DNA of 64,000 nucleotides. Origin: Prostheceraeus crozeri (taxonomy: Eukaryota > Platyhelminthes > Polycladida > Euryleptidae). The stretch's first letter is position 1. Every line of letters begins with the position of its first letter. Positions 11,464 through 22,788 of this stretch are shown here, one piece after another. The DNA lies in assembly GCA_907163375.1 (NCBI GenBank), contig CAJQUW010010317.1:67001-131000 (forward strand), in the 5' to 3' direction. Made by a program: the position numbers and the translations under genes. Below the pieces are notes generated by a model. The model saw nothing but the letters and a program-made list of their open reading frames with translations, was not told where the DNA came from and made no database searches.

Positions 11464-11475
11464 CATTTCATTATA
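11464..11475. repeat. Target-site duplication, left copy
   Basis: CATTTCATTATA, identical to 11752-11763. It brackets the hammerhead SINE-like insert and shows staggered-nick integration. Confidence 0.8.
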
Positions 11476-11751
11476 AATTTATCAAATCTCAACAGATGTA
11501 ACCACCACGAGACATGTTTCGGCCTGTTGGGCCTCATCAGTCGTGGGTAGGTTTGAACCAGCGACGTTGGAGCTAGAGGACGTGCAAGCATACCCTCTAA
11601 CCACAAGGTCACCAGACCATCTGTTGAGAGCGTGAATTAGCCAGGAAGGCACTGCTTTAACGCAGGCACGTGGAGGGCGGACTGCATTCTGCAATCACTT
11701 ATTACCGCATCCGAGATTGAGGCGCTTCACGCAGGTTGAAAATTGTCTAAA
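11476..11751 (-). mobile_element. Hammerhead-bearing tRNA-type SINE / retrozyme, monomer copy
   Basis: A 276-bp insert on the minus strand between 12-bp direct repeats. Read 5' to 3' it has a leader, a Pol III A box (TGGTTAGAGGG, 11593-11603), a B box (GGTTCAAACCT, 11549-11559), then directly a hammerhead ribozyme core (11500-11550) and a short 3' tail ending GATTTGATAAATT. It encodes no protein. The same unit recurs at 33505-33977 with a 285-nt repeat length. The tRNA-like head suggests transcription by RNA polymerase III; mobilisation would need a partner's reverse transcriptase. Confidence 0.8.
11500..11550 (-). ncRNA. Hammerhead ribozyme, type I
   Basis: The minus strand reads CCACGA (stem I, 5' arm), CTGATGA, stem II GGCC-CAACA-GGCC, GAAA, a minimal stem III within ACATGT, cleavage base C at 11511, then TCGTGG (stem I, 3' arm). 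The stem I arms are perfectly complementary, stem II is perfect and every conserved core base is present. Stem III is only about 2 bp, as in ribozymes of retrozymes and Penelope-like elements, which often work best as dimers. Predicted cut between 11511 and 11510. Confidence 0.9.
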
Positions 11752-11763
11752 CATTTCATTATA
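11752..11763. repeat. Target-site duplication, right copy
   Basis: CATTTCATTATA, identical to 11464-11475. Confidence 0.8.
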
Positions 11764-12131
11764 CTACACAGTGTATATGATACCCTTTTTAAACATTCTC
11801 CATCTCACTGTTTTCAACTTTGACATACGGCGGGAAATTAAAACTTTTTTCGAAACCCTGATTCCATATGGATTGTGCACGTTATCGACTTGCGAAAGCA
11901 AACGCAATAATATATAGGAATGATGAATTGTCCCCAATAAAGAATATCTACGATGTTAGCACAACTACAAATAATAAAATATCATTTGCAGTGCAGTAAT
12001 TTTTTTACAGAACAATATGAGCTAGTGTGAATAAAACAAGAATTTCTCTGTTATCTTTTGTATTACTTACTCTCGAGTTTCATGATGTAGGGATTAAGCA
12101 TAATATCTGAATTCTGCTTGAAATGATTGTA

Positions 12132-13787
12132 CAGTCCGTTTCATAAAAAGTGGATCATCCTAAAATTTGACTAAATAAAACATAAGTATGATACAGAAAG
12201 CATTTTTCATGTTATTTCATGTCTCTAATATATTTAAATGTCCTTATATAATCTGATAAGCTATGATACAGTAACGGTTTTTAAGAAGCTAATATTTTGT
12301 GGCCCTACCCTTATTGTCAATGACATTACCAATTCGTCTAGGCATTGATTCGATGATATCGTTGATTTTTGACTGATCTAACTTTCTCCACTCTCTTTTT
12401 AACAGTGACGTAGGTTGTGATACGCCATCTGTAGGTAGCAGTGAAAGACGAACGTTACGTTTTAGAATACTCTATACATTTTCTATGGGATTCAGATCAG
12501 GAGAACGAGCTGGCCAAGATAATGTTCTAAGCCCTAATTGAGACTTGCATAAGTTGACTCTACTACTCCTGTGACACGTAGCATTATCATCCATAAATAA
12601 CCAAGTCGATGGATCACCAAGTTGATCTGTCATTTGGCCAATGTTCATTCGTAAAACATTCACATAGCGTTCAGAATTCATGGTTCTTGCTGCATGTGAA
12701 GTTCAGAGCGGCCATTGGTCCAAATGCCAGCCCAAATCAGTAGAGTCGCACCACCTTGTACCCGGGGACGATGTAAATGTCTCGGAATTTCCTGATCAGA
12801 TTTTATCCTTAATCTCAATCGACCATCACTATCCTTCAGACGGGCTGATGCCTCATCAGACCAGACAACCCGATCCCATTGATTTCGCCAGTGACAATGA
12901 CTCATTGCCCATCTGAGACGTCTTTTTGTATGCTGATCTGATAATTCGATCTGAGAGGGCCTCTTACAGCTCTTGAAATTCGACTCAATAAGTCTTCTAC
13001 GAATAGTGGACTTAGAAATAGACGAGTCTAGTGCAGCCATGTCAGTTAACGAGAGACTTGGATCAACTTTAACAAATCTCAAAATTAGGCGGTCTCTACG
13101 TTTGGATGTTTTGCGTGGACGGCCAGAGCCCTCTTTACGACAGAGTCGAAAATCATCATTATGCCATCGATGCACATTTGTGGAAGGTACATTTAGTTCG
13201 CTTGCTTGTAGCTCGCAAAGAAAATCCAATTTCTAGCAAGGCTGACACTTTGCCTTTTGTGAATGCGATCTCGTTATTGTTCATTTGTGCTTTGTATTGT
13301 TTTCAACCGGTAAGAGATAGATTTCTAGCTGAAAGCAGTCAGGATTGCTGCCAACACCACCGCAACGAAGTCAGGAAGCTATGGAACATGAAGTCCAGTT
13401 AATCACATGTAGTAGTTGCATTATTATTGATGAATAATGGTGCTATACTGGCTCTGATTGACCGATTTTCTTTATTTTTGTTTTGCTTGATAGCTTTTGG
13501 CTTGTAGAACAACATATTACATAACAAAGGAAACAAATGTAATTTTATAAGAGTGAGGTATGATTTTGTGTAACATTGCTAAATGAAGATCAAATTATCT
13601 ACTACTTTTTTATCTATAACAGGAAAACAACTCAATATTCATGCTTGAAATTTCCAACAATGATATTAGTAAGCACAACTGACATATCTTCCAGATTTCA
13701 GAGAAATTCGTTCAAGTTTGGCGGAGTTAGACAAAGTTGAAGTTAAGGCGATGTTTAAGGGTGATCCATTTTTTATGAAACAATCTG
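12132..13787 (-). mobile_element. Tc1-type transposon, copy 1
   Basis: Termini CAGTCCGTTTCATAAAAAG (12132) and its inverse ending GAAACAATCTG (13787), each flanked by TA. It carries a minus-strand transposase, is inserted inside the piggyBac remnant, and has a shorter second copy at 25476-26706 in the opposite orientation. Confidence 0.9.
12472..13290 (-). pseudogene. Tc1-type DD34E transposase, near-complete but frame-broken
   Basis: The minus strand opens upstream of 13229 in another frame (the start MNNNEIAFTKG-like is seen in copy 2), giving a helix-turn-helix head with a WHNDDFRLC motif and the GRPRKTSKRRDR linker. The catalytic blocks follow: VVWSDEAS, LFMDDNATCHRS and SPDLNPIENV, the D, D and E of the DD34E triad. 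The frame changes near 13230 and again near 12680, where the second frame starts. All three acidic residues survive, so decay is recent in outline. The enzyme would cut and paste at TA. Confidence 0.8.
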
Positions 13788-13789
13788 TA

Positions 13790-14920
13790 GTTGGATTTGC
13801 ATGCATATTTTGACTGCCTTTGGTGTGAATTGTCAGTCTAGACGAAGAGACTATTGGAGCAAGAACCTTGTCAATTATTTTTTCATAACAATGCCATATA
13901 TGATTCAATAAGTGTTAATCACTTCGAGGAGACCTTCTCGAAGCTTCATTTTCTGCCCATAAATGTTCAATCTTCGTGCGGTAAATATCAGGAAATTCGA
14001 CTTTTGATTTCTAAACTGAATAAGAACTTCACAGAATTCGTGCCAACTACTTTTTCATTTTTACGGCATACATCGTTCAGTTTCGGTTTCAAAATGTAGG
14101 TCTTTGCAGCGGTTTCGGGATATTATATTCAAGTTGAGCCATATCGTGGGATAGCTGAAAAATCCAGTGAATACAATTATGGCAGCAGTGGCAACGTTTT
14201 GCATCATTTCAGCAAAATGATTCGTGAACGTATTACAGAAGACCCTTTATCCGGATGTATGGACAACTATTTCACTTCCGTGGCGCTGTTGGAAGGACTA
14301 AAAAATGACTTGCGGATGATAGCTACTGATACCATTACAAAGAATAGAATTCCTAGTCCACCTGTCGAGGAAAGGTCATTGCCGAGCAGAGGAGATTGCG
14401 AAAGTTACATGACAGAAAATGGATTGAAGTTGACAGCCTGGCGTGATAACAAAGTGGTTATGGTGGCATCTACTGATGCTGGACAAGAACCTACGGTAAA
14501 GAAAAACTTGAAGCCACCAAGAAAAACGGAAAGTACAAATTTTTCGCACGGTCGCAATCACTCACTACAATACTTGCATGGGAGGAGTTGCTTTGATGGA
14601 CTCTCATGCAAGTAGTTGTCGATGTTCCGTGCGTGGAAAAAATGGCATCTTCCCATTTTTATATACTTGTTTGATTTGACAATTACCAACAGCTGGATTC
14701 TTAATCGGACAAGTGTCAAATCAGGAAATTTGAATAATTTCCGAACAAGTGTGAATTTGCATCCGAAGTCATGCTTTAAATTGTTCCATTCGAAGAACAA
14801 AGACTGATTTCAAAAATTGCTGACTTTCGAAATATAGCTTCAGGGCAACACATATTGTTCTGTATGAGGAACATTCAAAATCTGGTGTATGTAGCTGTTG
14901 AACACTATACAAAATATGTT
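13790..14920 (+). pseudogene. piggyBac-type transposase, degenerate
   Basis: In successive frames the plus strand gives a stretch like RRDYWSKNL, then NHFEETFSKLHFLP (the piggyBac NRFexIxxxLHF block), then MDNYFTSVALLEGL (D-x-FT-S catalytic-domain block, near 14250), LPSRGDCESY, LKLTAWRDNKVVMVAS (W-D-K block, near 14440) and KKWHLPIFIYLFDLTITNSW (14636-14690). These follow the family order. There are at least three frame breaks and the N-terminal part is missing or lies beyond the Tc1 insertion. Such enzymes insert at TTAA. Confidence 0.8.
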
Positions 14921-15116
14921 TTTGCAATGATAAAACAGCTCTATTAAAGATGACAATTCTTCATCATATAAATATTAAATATTTAATGGATCATGGGTTA
15001 AGAGGAAAGTATTGCGAATGCATCATCACTACCGGAGACTGAGATTGCTATAAATTATCATGCATTAGCCTATTAAATTGTATTTTGCTGTCTACCGGTA
15101 TACTGTGTATACATGT

Positions 15117-15124
15117 ATACACAT
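15117..15124. repeat. hAT target-site duplication, left
   Basis: ATACACAT, identical to 16301-16308. Confidence 0.85.
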
Positions 15125-16300
15125 TAGTGATGAAAATTTTGAATCAAAATTTTCCATGGAAAATTTTGGAAAATATTGGAAAATTTTGAAAGTTCTGATT
15201 TTTTGTGATAGGCCCTATGCTTTGACCGCTTCCACAGCCGAGGCAGCTACACACCAATAGAATGGGTCTAAAACTGGTGATTTTGATCATTATTTTGAAT
15301 AAAACGATTTTGAAAAATGAAAAAATTTGAATTTTTGTGATATAATTTTTACGTTTTCCATCATGGCCGAGGCATATAGACACATCAATAGAATTGTTCT
15401 AAAACTCTTGATTTCATCATATCATTTCGATTAAAACAATCGTAGCAATACGAATCCCGTCCGCGGATTTTTGAGCATTCCTTTGCCACCAGTGGCTTGT
15501 GGCAATTTGTTGGCATTTTTTATATTATAACACAGACATCTTTTGGGACAACGTGAATTTTTTCCTTTACAATGGGGGTATAATTTCATGCATTGTGAAA
15601 GATCTGGAGCAAAAATAATGCAATCTATTTGGGAGTTTGTTTATGGCTTGAAAGTTAAGCTTTATTATGCAGCGTTGATTATAATGATACAAATTCTCCA
15701 TGTGTTGATGAACATGTGAAGCATAAGGACACAGTCCACCACAGCATTATACATGAGCGACCATATATTGGAAGATATATAAAGACTGCAAACTCGTGAG
15801 ATATTTGGAAACTAAAGATATCTGTGATGATAAGAATATCTATATGATAGCTTCTAACTTCTGGCGTATTGTCTGATATTTTCGTGGAGGACAAACTACA
15901 CATTCCATTTCTAGCTGGTTCAGATGGTTCAGATAGTTCCAAATCGATTTCAGATCTACTTAAATGAATTTCAGACTTTTCCAGATGAATTGGAGATTCT
16001 CCAGCTGAATCTAAGATCCTTTCAAAGTTGAGTTTCTGACAGATATCTGAAATTCAATTAGAGAAATCTGAAATCCATTTAATGTCTGATATTCAGTTGG
16101 AAAGATCTGAAATAGACATGGAGGGTGCAGTTGGTTCCAAAAGTTAACATGCAGGGATGATAGGAAATTTTCGGTCTTTGAATATTACATAGTCTTTTCA
16201 AGCGACTGCAGCAAGTCTCAAAAACAAAGGCAAAAATGTCAGCAACCGAAAAAAAAAATTTCAAAAGTTTCCATTGGAAAATTTTCCATTTGCATCACTA
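15125..16300. mobile_element. hAT-type non-autonomous element, 1176 bp
   Basis: Starts TAGTGATG and ends TGCATCACTA, with a perfect 8-bp duplication ATACACAT on each side, the hAT signature. The subterminal regions are built of AAAATTTTGGAAA-like words in both orientations. Inside are a two-unit direct repeat (15197-15450) and a degenerate array of about 18-20 bp units around CAGATGAATTTCAGA (about 15920-16110). No transposase frame. Confidence 0.85.
15197..15450. repeat. Two diverged direct repeats of about 125 bp
   Basis: Both units follow the order TTTTTGTGATA, then GCCGAGGC, ACACATCAATAGAAT-like, GGTCTAAAACTxxTGATTT and ATTAAAACxAT. The first covers about 15197-15318 and the second about 15330-15450. 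Confidence 0.7.
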
Positions 16301-16308
16301 ATACACAT
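16301..16308. repeat. hAT target-site duplication, right
   Basis: ATACACAT, identical to 15117-15124. Confidence 0.85.
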
Positions 16309-16670
16309 ACGTTCCGATAATTTTTTCCATGAAAGCGACAATAGTTCCACAGTAGGTCTATCTATTCTTTAAGTTCTATTGTTTGGATAGTAGTCCTATG
16401 TAGGTACCACTCCTTTCGAGAGACCACAGGCCATCTTTTTTAGCAAGAAATTTAGTGAAGGTTAGTGCAGTTTCTGCAGCCTGCCTGCTGATATTACCTT
16501 CTTTTTGTGGCATTTGGCAACAATGGAATCAACATACGTAGGCATAATTTGCTTCAAGGTTTCACTCGGCTCATTGATGAACCAGAGAATAACCTGCTCT
16601 TTCGCAAAATTGTAGACTGTGGCGTCCTCTTAGAGAGCTGGTAACCTCGGTGATATCAGTCATGTCCTAC
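16309..16670. other. Gene-free stretch
   Basis: No frame or structure recognised. Confidence 0.4.
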
Positions 16671-16673
16671 TAA

Positions 16674-18188
16674 GCTCCATTCACACAGGCGACAGCGACA
16701 CGACAGCGACACCTTGCGACATTGACGACACCGTTCAGACCAACTCAGCGACGCTCTGACGACATTTCGACGGCATTCACGCGACAAATTAACACAGAAT
16801 CATTAACGTTTTTCATAAATGTCTTATTACTCATAATTGTGTTTTTTTATTATCACAATGAGCTTCCTTGCATGTTCAGCTTTCAAACGAATACAAATAT
16901 GGTTCGGTTATCAACTGTATTTTAGTTGATATTTTGTGAATCAATTACTCGTCAGTAGCCGATCCTTTTCACCAAGCATGCTTAGTTATTGGCGTCAGCT
17001 TGAAGAAATTTCAGTGGGTTAAAGATGGTGTGAGGTCATGCTTTTGTCTATTTGTGCGTAAATTGGGTCTAGCGCATGATTGAGTTTGCATATCCTTGCA
17101 ATGATGTCTGACGCAGAGGTTGTGTCATCCTTCTACTATCTACATCGGCGAAAGCAAAGAAGGCGCATTTGGCAGAGGAGCCACATTGAAGGCAGAGAAG
17201 AGAGAGAGGAAATGTGCTGTTCAAGGAACTGTATACGGATGAAGAATCCTTCTACATGTACTCCCGCATGAGTACATAGAATAATTAGGTTAAAAATAGA
17301 TTATCAACCTGACCTTAGTTACCATTCAAGGATTCGAGTGAACATCAAAAAGATATTTTTAAAGACACACCTTCATTTCGACGCCTAGATATCCTTGCTT
17401 TAATTTGATAGTTACTACAAGCTGTCACAAAATGAAATATGAACAATGATGACAACTTGCGCTCAGTTTCCAATGCAGCTGTTTGTCACACAAAATTTCT
17501 GCATGCACAAATCGATAGGGATTATCAAAAAATGATGAGTTCGCTTTCATAGCAGATGAGACGGCTTGTCATATTTATTTTAATCACATTCATTCTCAAT
17601 AACATCCCTTTCAACTCACATCAAGGTTTACTTACAGTAATTCAATTTCAATAGTACCATTGTGAAGCAAGTAAACAATGAGATGCATTAATTAGGTATG
17701 TCATCAAAAGTTGGAATAACCACTACCCATCCCATGAATTCATCTCCACACATTTCCTTGTCATGTCTGATATCAAATTGAAGCAAATGTTTTTCTCTAC
17801 ACAAATATTCAGGTATCGCAAGCTCAAAACGAAAAGCAAATGATTTTGTTTTCGCTCTGACTACCAGCCATTACACATTTTTGTGTTCCTGCACAGAAAG
17901 CTATGATCCTAAATCATTTGTCAAGTCATTCTCGTCTCAGCCACCTGCAGATGTGCGGGGCAAACCAGCGACTTCACGCGACATGACACTCCTATCTCTA
18001 ACATAGGTCGCCGAGAATTTCAGAACATTTTTCTGAGCGAGGAGCGTGTCGTCGAATGTCGCGTCATGTCGCGTGGTCTATGTGAACGCGCAGGCAGGTT
18101 TACATATAATCTTGAAATAACTACTGCAATTGACTGGAATGATTGACAGTGCCGCTACCGTGTCGTGTCGCCTGTCTGAATGGAGCTC
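16674..18188. mobile_element. Non-autonomous element with AGCTCCATTCA termini (PIF/Harbinger-like)
   Basis: The left terminus GCTCCATTCACACAGGCGAC (16674) and the right terminus, in reverse GAGCTCCATTCAGACAGGCG (ends 18188), are inverted repeats. TAA lies outside each (16671-16673, 18189-18191), consistent with a 3-bp TAA target. The subterminal 120-250 bp on each side are rich in CGACA/TGTCG words (for example 16686-16760 and 17990-18080). The 1.2 kb interior has no recognised frame. Confidence 0.6.
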
Positions 18189-18194
18189 TAAACA

Positions 18195-19800
18195 GCATGT
18201 ATGCATATTCATGCATGCTACAAAAGTATGCAAAAATGGTGATTCTGCCATTTGACTGTCCGCAATGAACATAAGAGGAACGTAGCATTTTTGAATGCCT
18301 TGTAATTTTAAAGAAGAAGGACGATTTACAGGTACCAAGAGACTTCAAATGAATTGAAAAAATCACAAGAATAACTGCATAAGACCAACGAACTACATAA
18401 GCCAAATACCAACGAATTTTGGAGAAAAGCTTCGAAATACACAAAAAAGAAATTCATAAAAGATAAGGTCGACCGGTTTTATCTTGCGAGGACCACATCA
18501 AGCATGCTATAAAGGGAGCCGAATCGCCCCCGGTTGGCTATATGGATAGGATTATTATCTGTATACCCCTACACATTTTTTCATGATTCATGTCTGTAAT
18601 ACATGTAATATCACTTGATGGTCTTGATATTTGAGATCACTGGAATGCGACTGACAGCAATTTTGGAACTTAAGTAATAGGCTATAGGAAAATGGTAGAT
18701 GCGCCGATTGACGCAATTTGATGTTGTCGGTATTTTCAATTCTCGGCAGGAATACCGACCAGACGAGCACTAATAATTTCATTCGCCACTTTGGCAGGCT
18801 GTCGTGCGGTCGCCGTGCGTGTACATCTTTCTGCAGTGCTGTGTGACGTGTTTCCCTGCATCATTCAACCCTATGACTTATTGTGACCTTCAACCAGTGA
18901 CGCGCTTTAATTTTCTTTGTAAAAGCTCTTACCGATTCCTGATATGCAAGACTTCAATAAAGATATATTACTACTACTATTTATAGGAGACAGTAAAAAC
19001 GATAGATCACAACCACTTCGGAGTCAATTTTCACTAATATCAATCAAATGAAACAATTGGATATTTCCAAATTGAATCTTGAATCTTTATATGTCAAAAG
19101 CACTTCTTCTGAGTATTCTATTGAAAATGATGCACTTACAAAATAGCCACGCATTTTAAGGGAAAAATTATTGAGAACTCAGTACCGGTACAGTAAAAAG
19201 GGTACACCTATAAAAATAAGTAAACTAAATTTAAGTCAAGAATGCATCTTTATTGTTCGCCAAGAGCTATCCGTCCGACTGTTGCACTTCGGCTGAAGCA
19301 CAATCTTGAGGACGTCCGGATAAGCGATTCGCAGCAGGATTATGTATTGAGAGGAGAAGGAGGCCATTAGATTTTGAGAGGTCTACAACGATTACCTACA
19401 GTGATGACGCACTTGATTCGTTTCAGCAATACTTTCGAATATCACTTTTTGTCGCAAGATGACTGAATTCCCTATACACATAAAACTGACATGTTTCACA
19501 AAAATTTACATCGCATGTAGTTACTAGTGATTTCACACCATTCTCATTATGTTTTGTCTTCTCGTTTCTCCGTCATATATCAGATGCATGCTATGTACGA
19601 TGAAATTGATATCAGGTTTTAAAAGTTAATCAAGAGAAATATAATTCGATGTGAGGAATATTATGCTAATTGAAGGACGAACATTTTCAACCAATCAAAA
19701 CACAGTTCGAAAGAACATAAATTGACGGAACATTTCACTGGAGAATAATCCATCGAATCTGAGATTATTATCAAAGTAGTTTACAAAGCACTTTCCAACT
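18195..19800. other. Gene-free stretch upstream of the receptor gene
   Basis: No frame of note. At about 18952-18984 the sequence CAATAAAGATATATTACTACTACTA looks like a polyadenylation signal followed by a short ACT-repeat tail; it could be the 3' end of a LINE or of a transcript, but the body is unrecognisable. The promoter of the receptor gene is not obvious. Confidence 0.4.
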
Positions 19801-19822
19801 GAAGTTCCATACTTTTCTCAGT

Positions 19823-20902
19823 ATGACTTCTGTAGAAGATGTTCCACTCGAGGCCAGGATACTGAATACGCAATACATCATGGCTTTCGTGAAACACATG
19901 AAAGCGGCTGGATACACGCGAATTGTGGTTCTGTTTCTTCTAGCAGTTGCCTTTTTGACGAACCTGTTGACGGTGATTGTCTTTGCCAAACATTTCCGAA
20001 AGTGGATGAAACATCATTTGTATATGTTTCTGATGGCCTTGTTTGATTTTTCGCAGTCCATTGCACTCATATTTCCTGCACTATATCATTACTATCAAGG
20101 ACTTTATGGATCAGTTCCAGACAGCATTAATTGGTGCACAAATGCTAGCATATGCAAATTTGTCCATGTAGCTCAATACTTTTTCGGTGGACCAGCAAGT
20201 ATTTGCTTGATTTTGATTACCTTGGATCGACTTTGGGCAATCAGTAAACCGATCTCCTATCGGAATGCTAGCAAGAAAGTTCCTTATATTTGGTTTGGTG
20301 TTATGTATGCTATCAATTTCGCTTTTACAGCCGGATTTTTGATTTACAGTGAATCCTATCAGTTCAGAATATACTTTGTGAACGTTTCAACAGTAGGCTA
20401 TGTATGTTGGATTCCACCTGAATATCGTAAATTGCACGTGTTTTATAGTCTCTATAAGTCGTTCATAGTGTCCCAATTTTTGCCAACTATCACGATTCTA
20501 CTGCTTAACATAGCAATAATTATCCAACTGAAAAAGATTCGACAGCGAGTTGCTGTAGCGAGTGATGATGTCATGAATAAGCGACAGAAAAAGGCAACTA
20601 TTAACCTATTGCTGATGAGTTTCTCTTACGTAATCTTTTACAGTCCAGGTGCAATCTGTTTCTTTATTTTGACCGTGATTATGCGACCTAAGTACTATGA
20701 TAGCTTATTTCCTTATTATGCGTACATACAGTATTTGTATTATGACTATGTAGACATATTTGCTTACATCCCTTTGGCCTTCAACGTTTTATTTTACGTA
20801 AAAGATGCCGATTTCTTTAAATCATACTTCAAATTTCCAGGGCTGAGGAGCCAAAGTCAAGTTTCTCAAAGTCAAACTCAAACTCGCAGTCCTAAGAAAT
20901 GA
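19823..20902 (+). CDS. Rhodopsin-class seven-transmembrane receptor, single exon
   Basis: The 359-residue frame starts at ATG 19823, the first ATG of an uninterrupted frame. Seven hydrophobic segments lie at about residues 33-55, 66-90, 111-139, 153-174, 212-236, 259-287 and 305-326. Class A landmarks are N47 (TM1), D75 in ALFDFSQ (TM2), C111 at the top of TM3 paired with C195 in loop 2, DRLWAI (135-140) in the DRY position, W157, P221 in TM5, P275 in FYSPG (TM6) and NVLFY (321-325) at the NPxxY position, where proline is missing. A Ser/Gln-rich tail (342-359) follows helix 8. It should be a plasma-membrane receptor coupled to G proteins; the ligand is unknown and an orphan peptide or chemosensory receptor is plausible. 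Lack of introns suggests a lineage-specific or retroposed family. An AATAAA lies at 21114-21119. Confidence 0.85.
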   Translation: MTSVEDVPLEARILNTQYIMAFVKHMKAAGYTRIVVLFLLAVAFLTNLLTVIVFAKHFRKWMKHHLYMFLMALFDFSQSIALIFPALYHYYQGLYGSVPDSINWCTNASICKFVHVAQYFFGGPASICLILITLDRLWAISKPISYRNASKKVPYIWFGVMYAINFAFTAGFLIYSESYQFRIYFVNVSTVGYVCWIPPEYRKLHVFYSLYKSFIVSQFLPTITILLLNIAIIIQLKKIRQRVAVASDDVMNKRQKKATINLLLMSFSYVIFYSPGAICFFILTVIMRPKYYDSLFPYYAYIQYLYYDYVDIFAYIPLAFNVLFYVKDADFFKSYFKFPGLRSQSQVSQSQTQTRSPKK

Positions 20903-21113
20903 CAAGATCTGAATTCCGGTCATGATCGCTATCATAATAACTACATATGTTTTAGAAATTAATCACAAAAATTCACCATCACTATTTGATTCCACCTATG
21001 CCTCATCAAATTGCCAGCATTGCAATTTTAATGTGATGCACACTATTATATTGACATTGCAAGAATCTCATTGACATCTCAACCGTAAATTCGTCAGATC
21101 ATGCATTACGTCA

Positions 21114-21119
21114 AATAAA
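21114..21119 (+). promoter_or_regulatory. Candidate polyadenylation signal of the receptor gene
   Basis: AATAAA 212 bases past the stop codon, on the coding strand. Confidence 0.4.
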
Positions 21120-22780
21120 CCAATTTTCTTAATATCGACCGTGATCCGATTAATCTGAATGATTGTCCTTATAGAACCAATTGTGGAACGGCAAATGGTA
21201 CCTCATCTTGCTGACTATTTTTCTTTGATTAGTGAACAGATGAAATCAGCATTTTTGAGCGAGCGGCAATTTTTTTTTTGATGAGCGGATGAGCGAGCGA
21301 GCGTTGATTTTTTGACGTGAGCGAGCATCTGCGAGCATTTTCAGATCTGTCAAGCTGAACAAAATTGCCAACTTCCACTTCCTGATTTTTGAGGTTAAAT
21401 AGTACTACCACAAAGTTATCTCTTCTTTATAGTAACGGTTAATAGACAATTTTTTTTCCTGTTATGATAGTATCATTATATTATGTTATTTACATGTAGA
21501 TTATTTCTGGCATTTCCATTAATGATTGGAACTTGCCAATTGGCTAGAAAAAGGTCCTTACACAGCAGATTTCATTTCTACAATAAAGCTGAACTCCAAA
21601 CATTTGGTAAAGTTTTCGTAAAATCGCTCAGCTCAAAACGAAAAAGCTGCAAGGTAGGCGTTCTGTGGCCGTCTTCTCATTTATTCACGAAATGAGCTCT
21701 CAAGTTTAATATGCAACGTGAATTCGGAAGGTACTAGGCCGTCACTTTGTTGTATTTGATATTTTTTATTAAAGTATTAAGCTCTAGAATCTTAATAAAT
21801 TATAAAGTAAAAATAGCCTGTATAAACCAATGTTACTTTAAGTTGAATTTCCTATCACGGCAGTTTGAAAGGCGGGAATCGAAGATCACACACACAAATG
21901 TTCCATGTTAACCCCATGGCGACATGGAGCCATTGAACTTTTTAACAAATTGCGGAAATGCTAATAATGGTTCATTTCAATTTTATGTTAGATGTCTAAT
22001 TTCCAGTGACATTATCAAGAAATTCATATATATGCAATTCTCTTCAAATCGATTTCCTTTTCTTGTCGTAAGGGCTTGATAAAATGATGTATAAAAAAAA
22101 ATTTCCGTATACATATATTGGCACTGCTTTAAACTTTATTTGTTTAAAATTAAGTAATCAAACCTTTTTCGTTAGCATTTAATTCTAATTAATTGTTTAA
22201 GTATAGTTATCCTTACTTACGTGCGCATCCGCATCGTAAAATGATCTTTTTCATCTTTAAAATAAGATCATTTTTCAATGTTTTGTCGTTTAAAGTTCAT
22301 CTGCGTATTTGTTAATGAAAGAAAGTGCACTTGAGTGCGCTTCAAAAGTGCTCTTGAGTGCGTGCACCAATTGTACTCTACCTTCATTATTTTCTGACAC
22401 TTCATGTACAAAAGTAAATATTCACATTCGATGGATGCGTGTTTACATTTTCGAAATGACTGCTTTTATCTGTGAGCGTGTGCTTGATCTCTCATAATAC
22501 TTTGACAATGTATCATCAAGTTTCGTCAAACATTTTTGTATTGTAATGATTTTCCTTTTGTGAAACACCTTTTTTGTGAGTGCATGCACAATTTGTTCAA
22601 CACATGATTATTTTTCAATCGATATAGTACTTTCCCTCACCACGAGCGATTTCTTTTCCTGATAATTTATTAGATACGGTTGGAGAACTCCATGAAGTTT
22701 TGGAAAGCTTATATATTATATTAAAGATAGGTATTTAATTTTTTTACAATTATATATTTATAAACTTATTAAAAGATATA
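21120..22780. other. Gene-free stretch
   Basis: A cluster of GAGCGAGC words occurs at about 21257-21340; otherwise AT-rich sequence without a convincing frame. Confidence 0.4.
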
Positions 22781-22788
22781 GTTTACAG

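Larger units (their letters stand above)
11004..15001 (+). mobile_element. piggyBac-type transposon, degenerate, with nested insertions
   Basis: The left end is TTAA followed by CACTAGAAAG (11004-11017), the piggyBac-type terminus. A piggyBac transposase remnant lies at about 13790-14900. A candidate right end is GGGTTAA at 14995-15001, less certain. A TTAA hairpin (11167-11277), a hammerhead SINE-like insert (11476-11751) and a Tc1 element (12132-13787) lie inside. Confidence 0.6.

Noticed and set aside
12843-12870. CTGATGAGGC on the minus strand as a hammerhead core
   Set aside because: Part of the conserved SDEA coding block of the Tc1 transposase; no stem II, GAAA or stem I follows. The same holds for the block near 4240.
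12680-13402. Three plus-strand frames across this interval
   Set aside because: Shadows of the minus-strand Tc1 transposase; they recur antisense to the second Tc1 copy.
18950-18986. AATAAAGATATATTACTACTACTA as the 3' tail of a LINE
   Set aside because: No upstream LINE sequence or target duplication could be recognised, so it is only mentioned in the stretch description.
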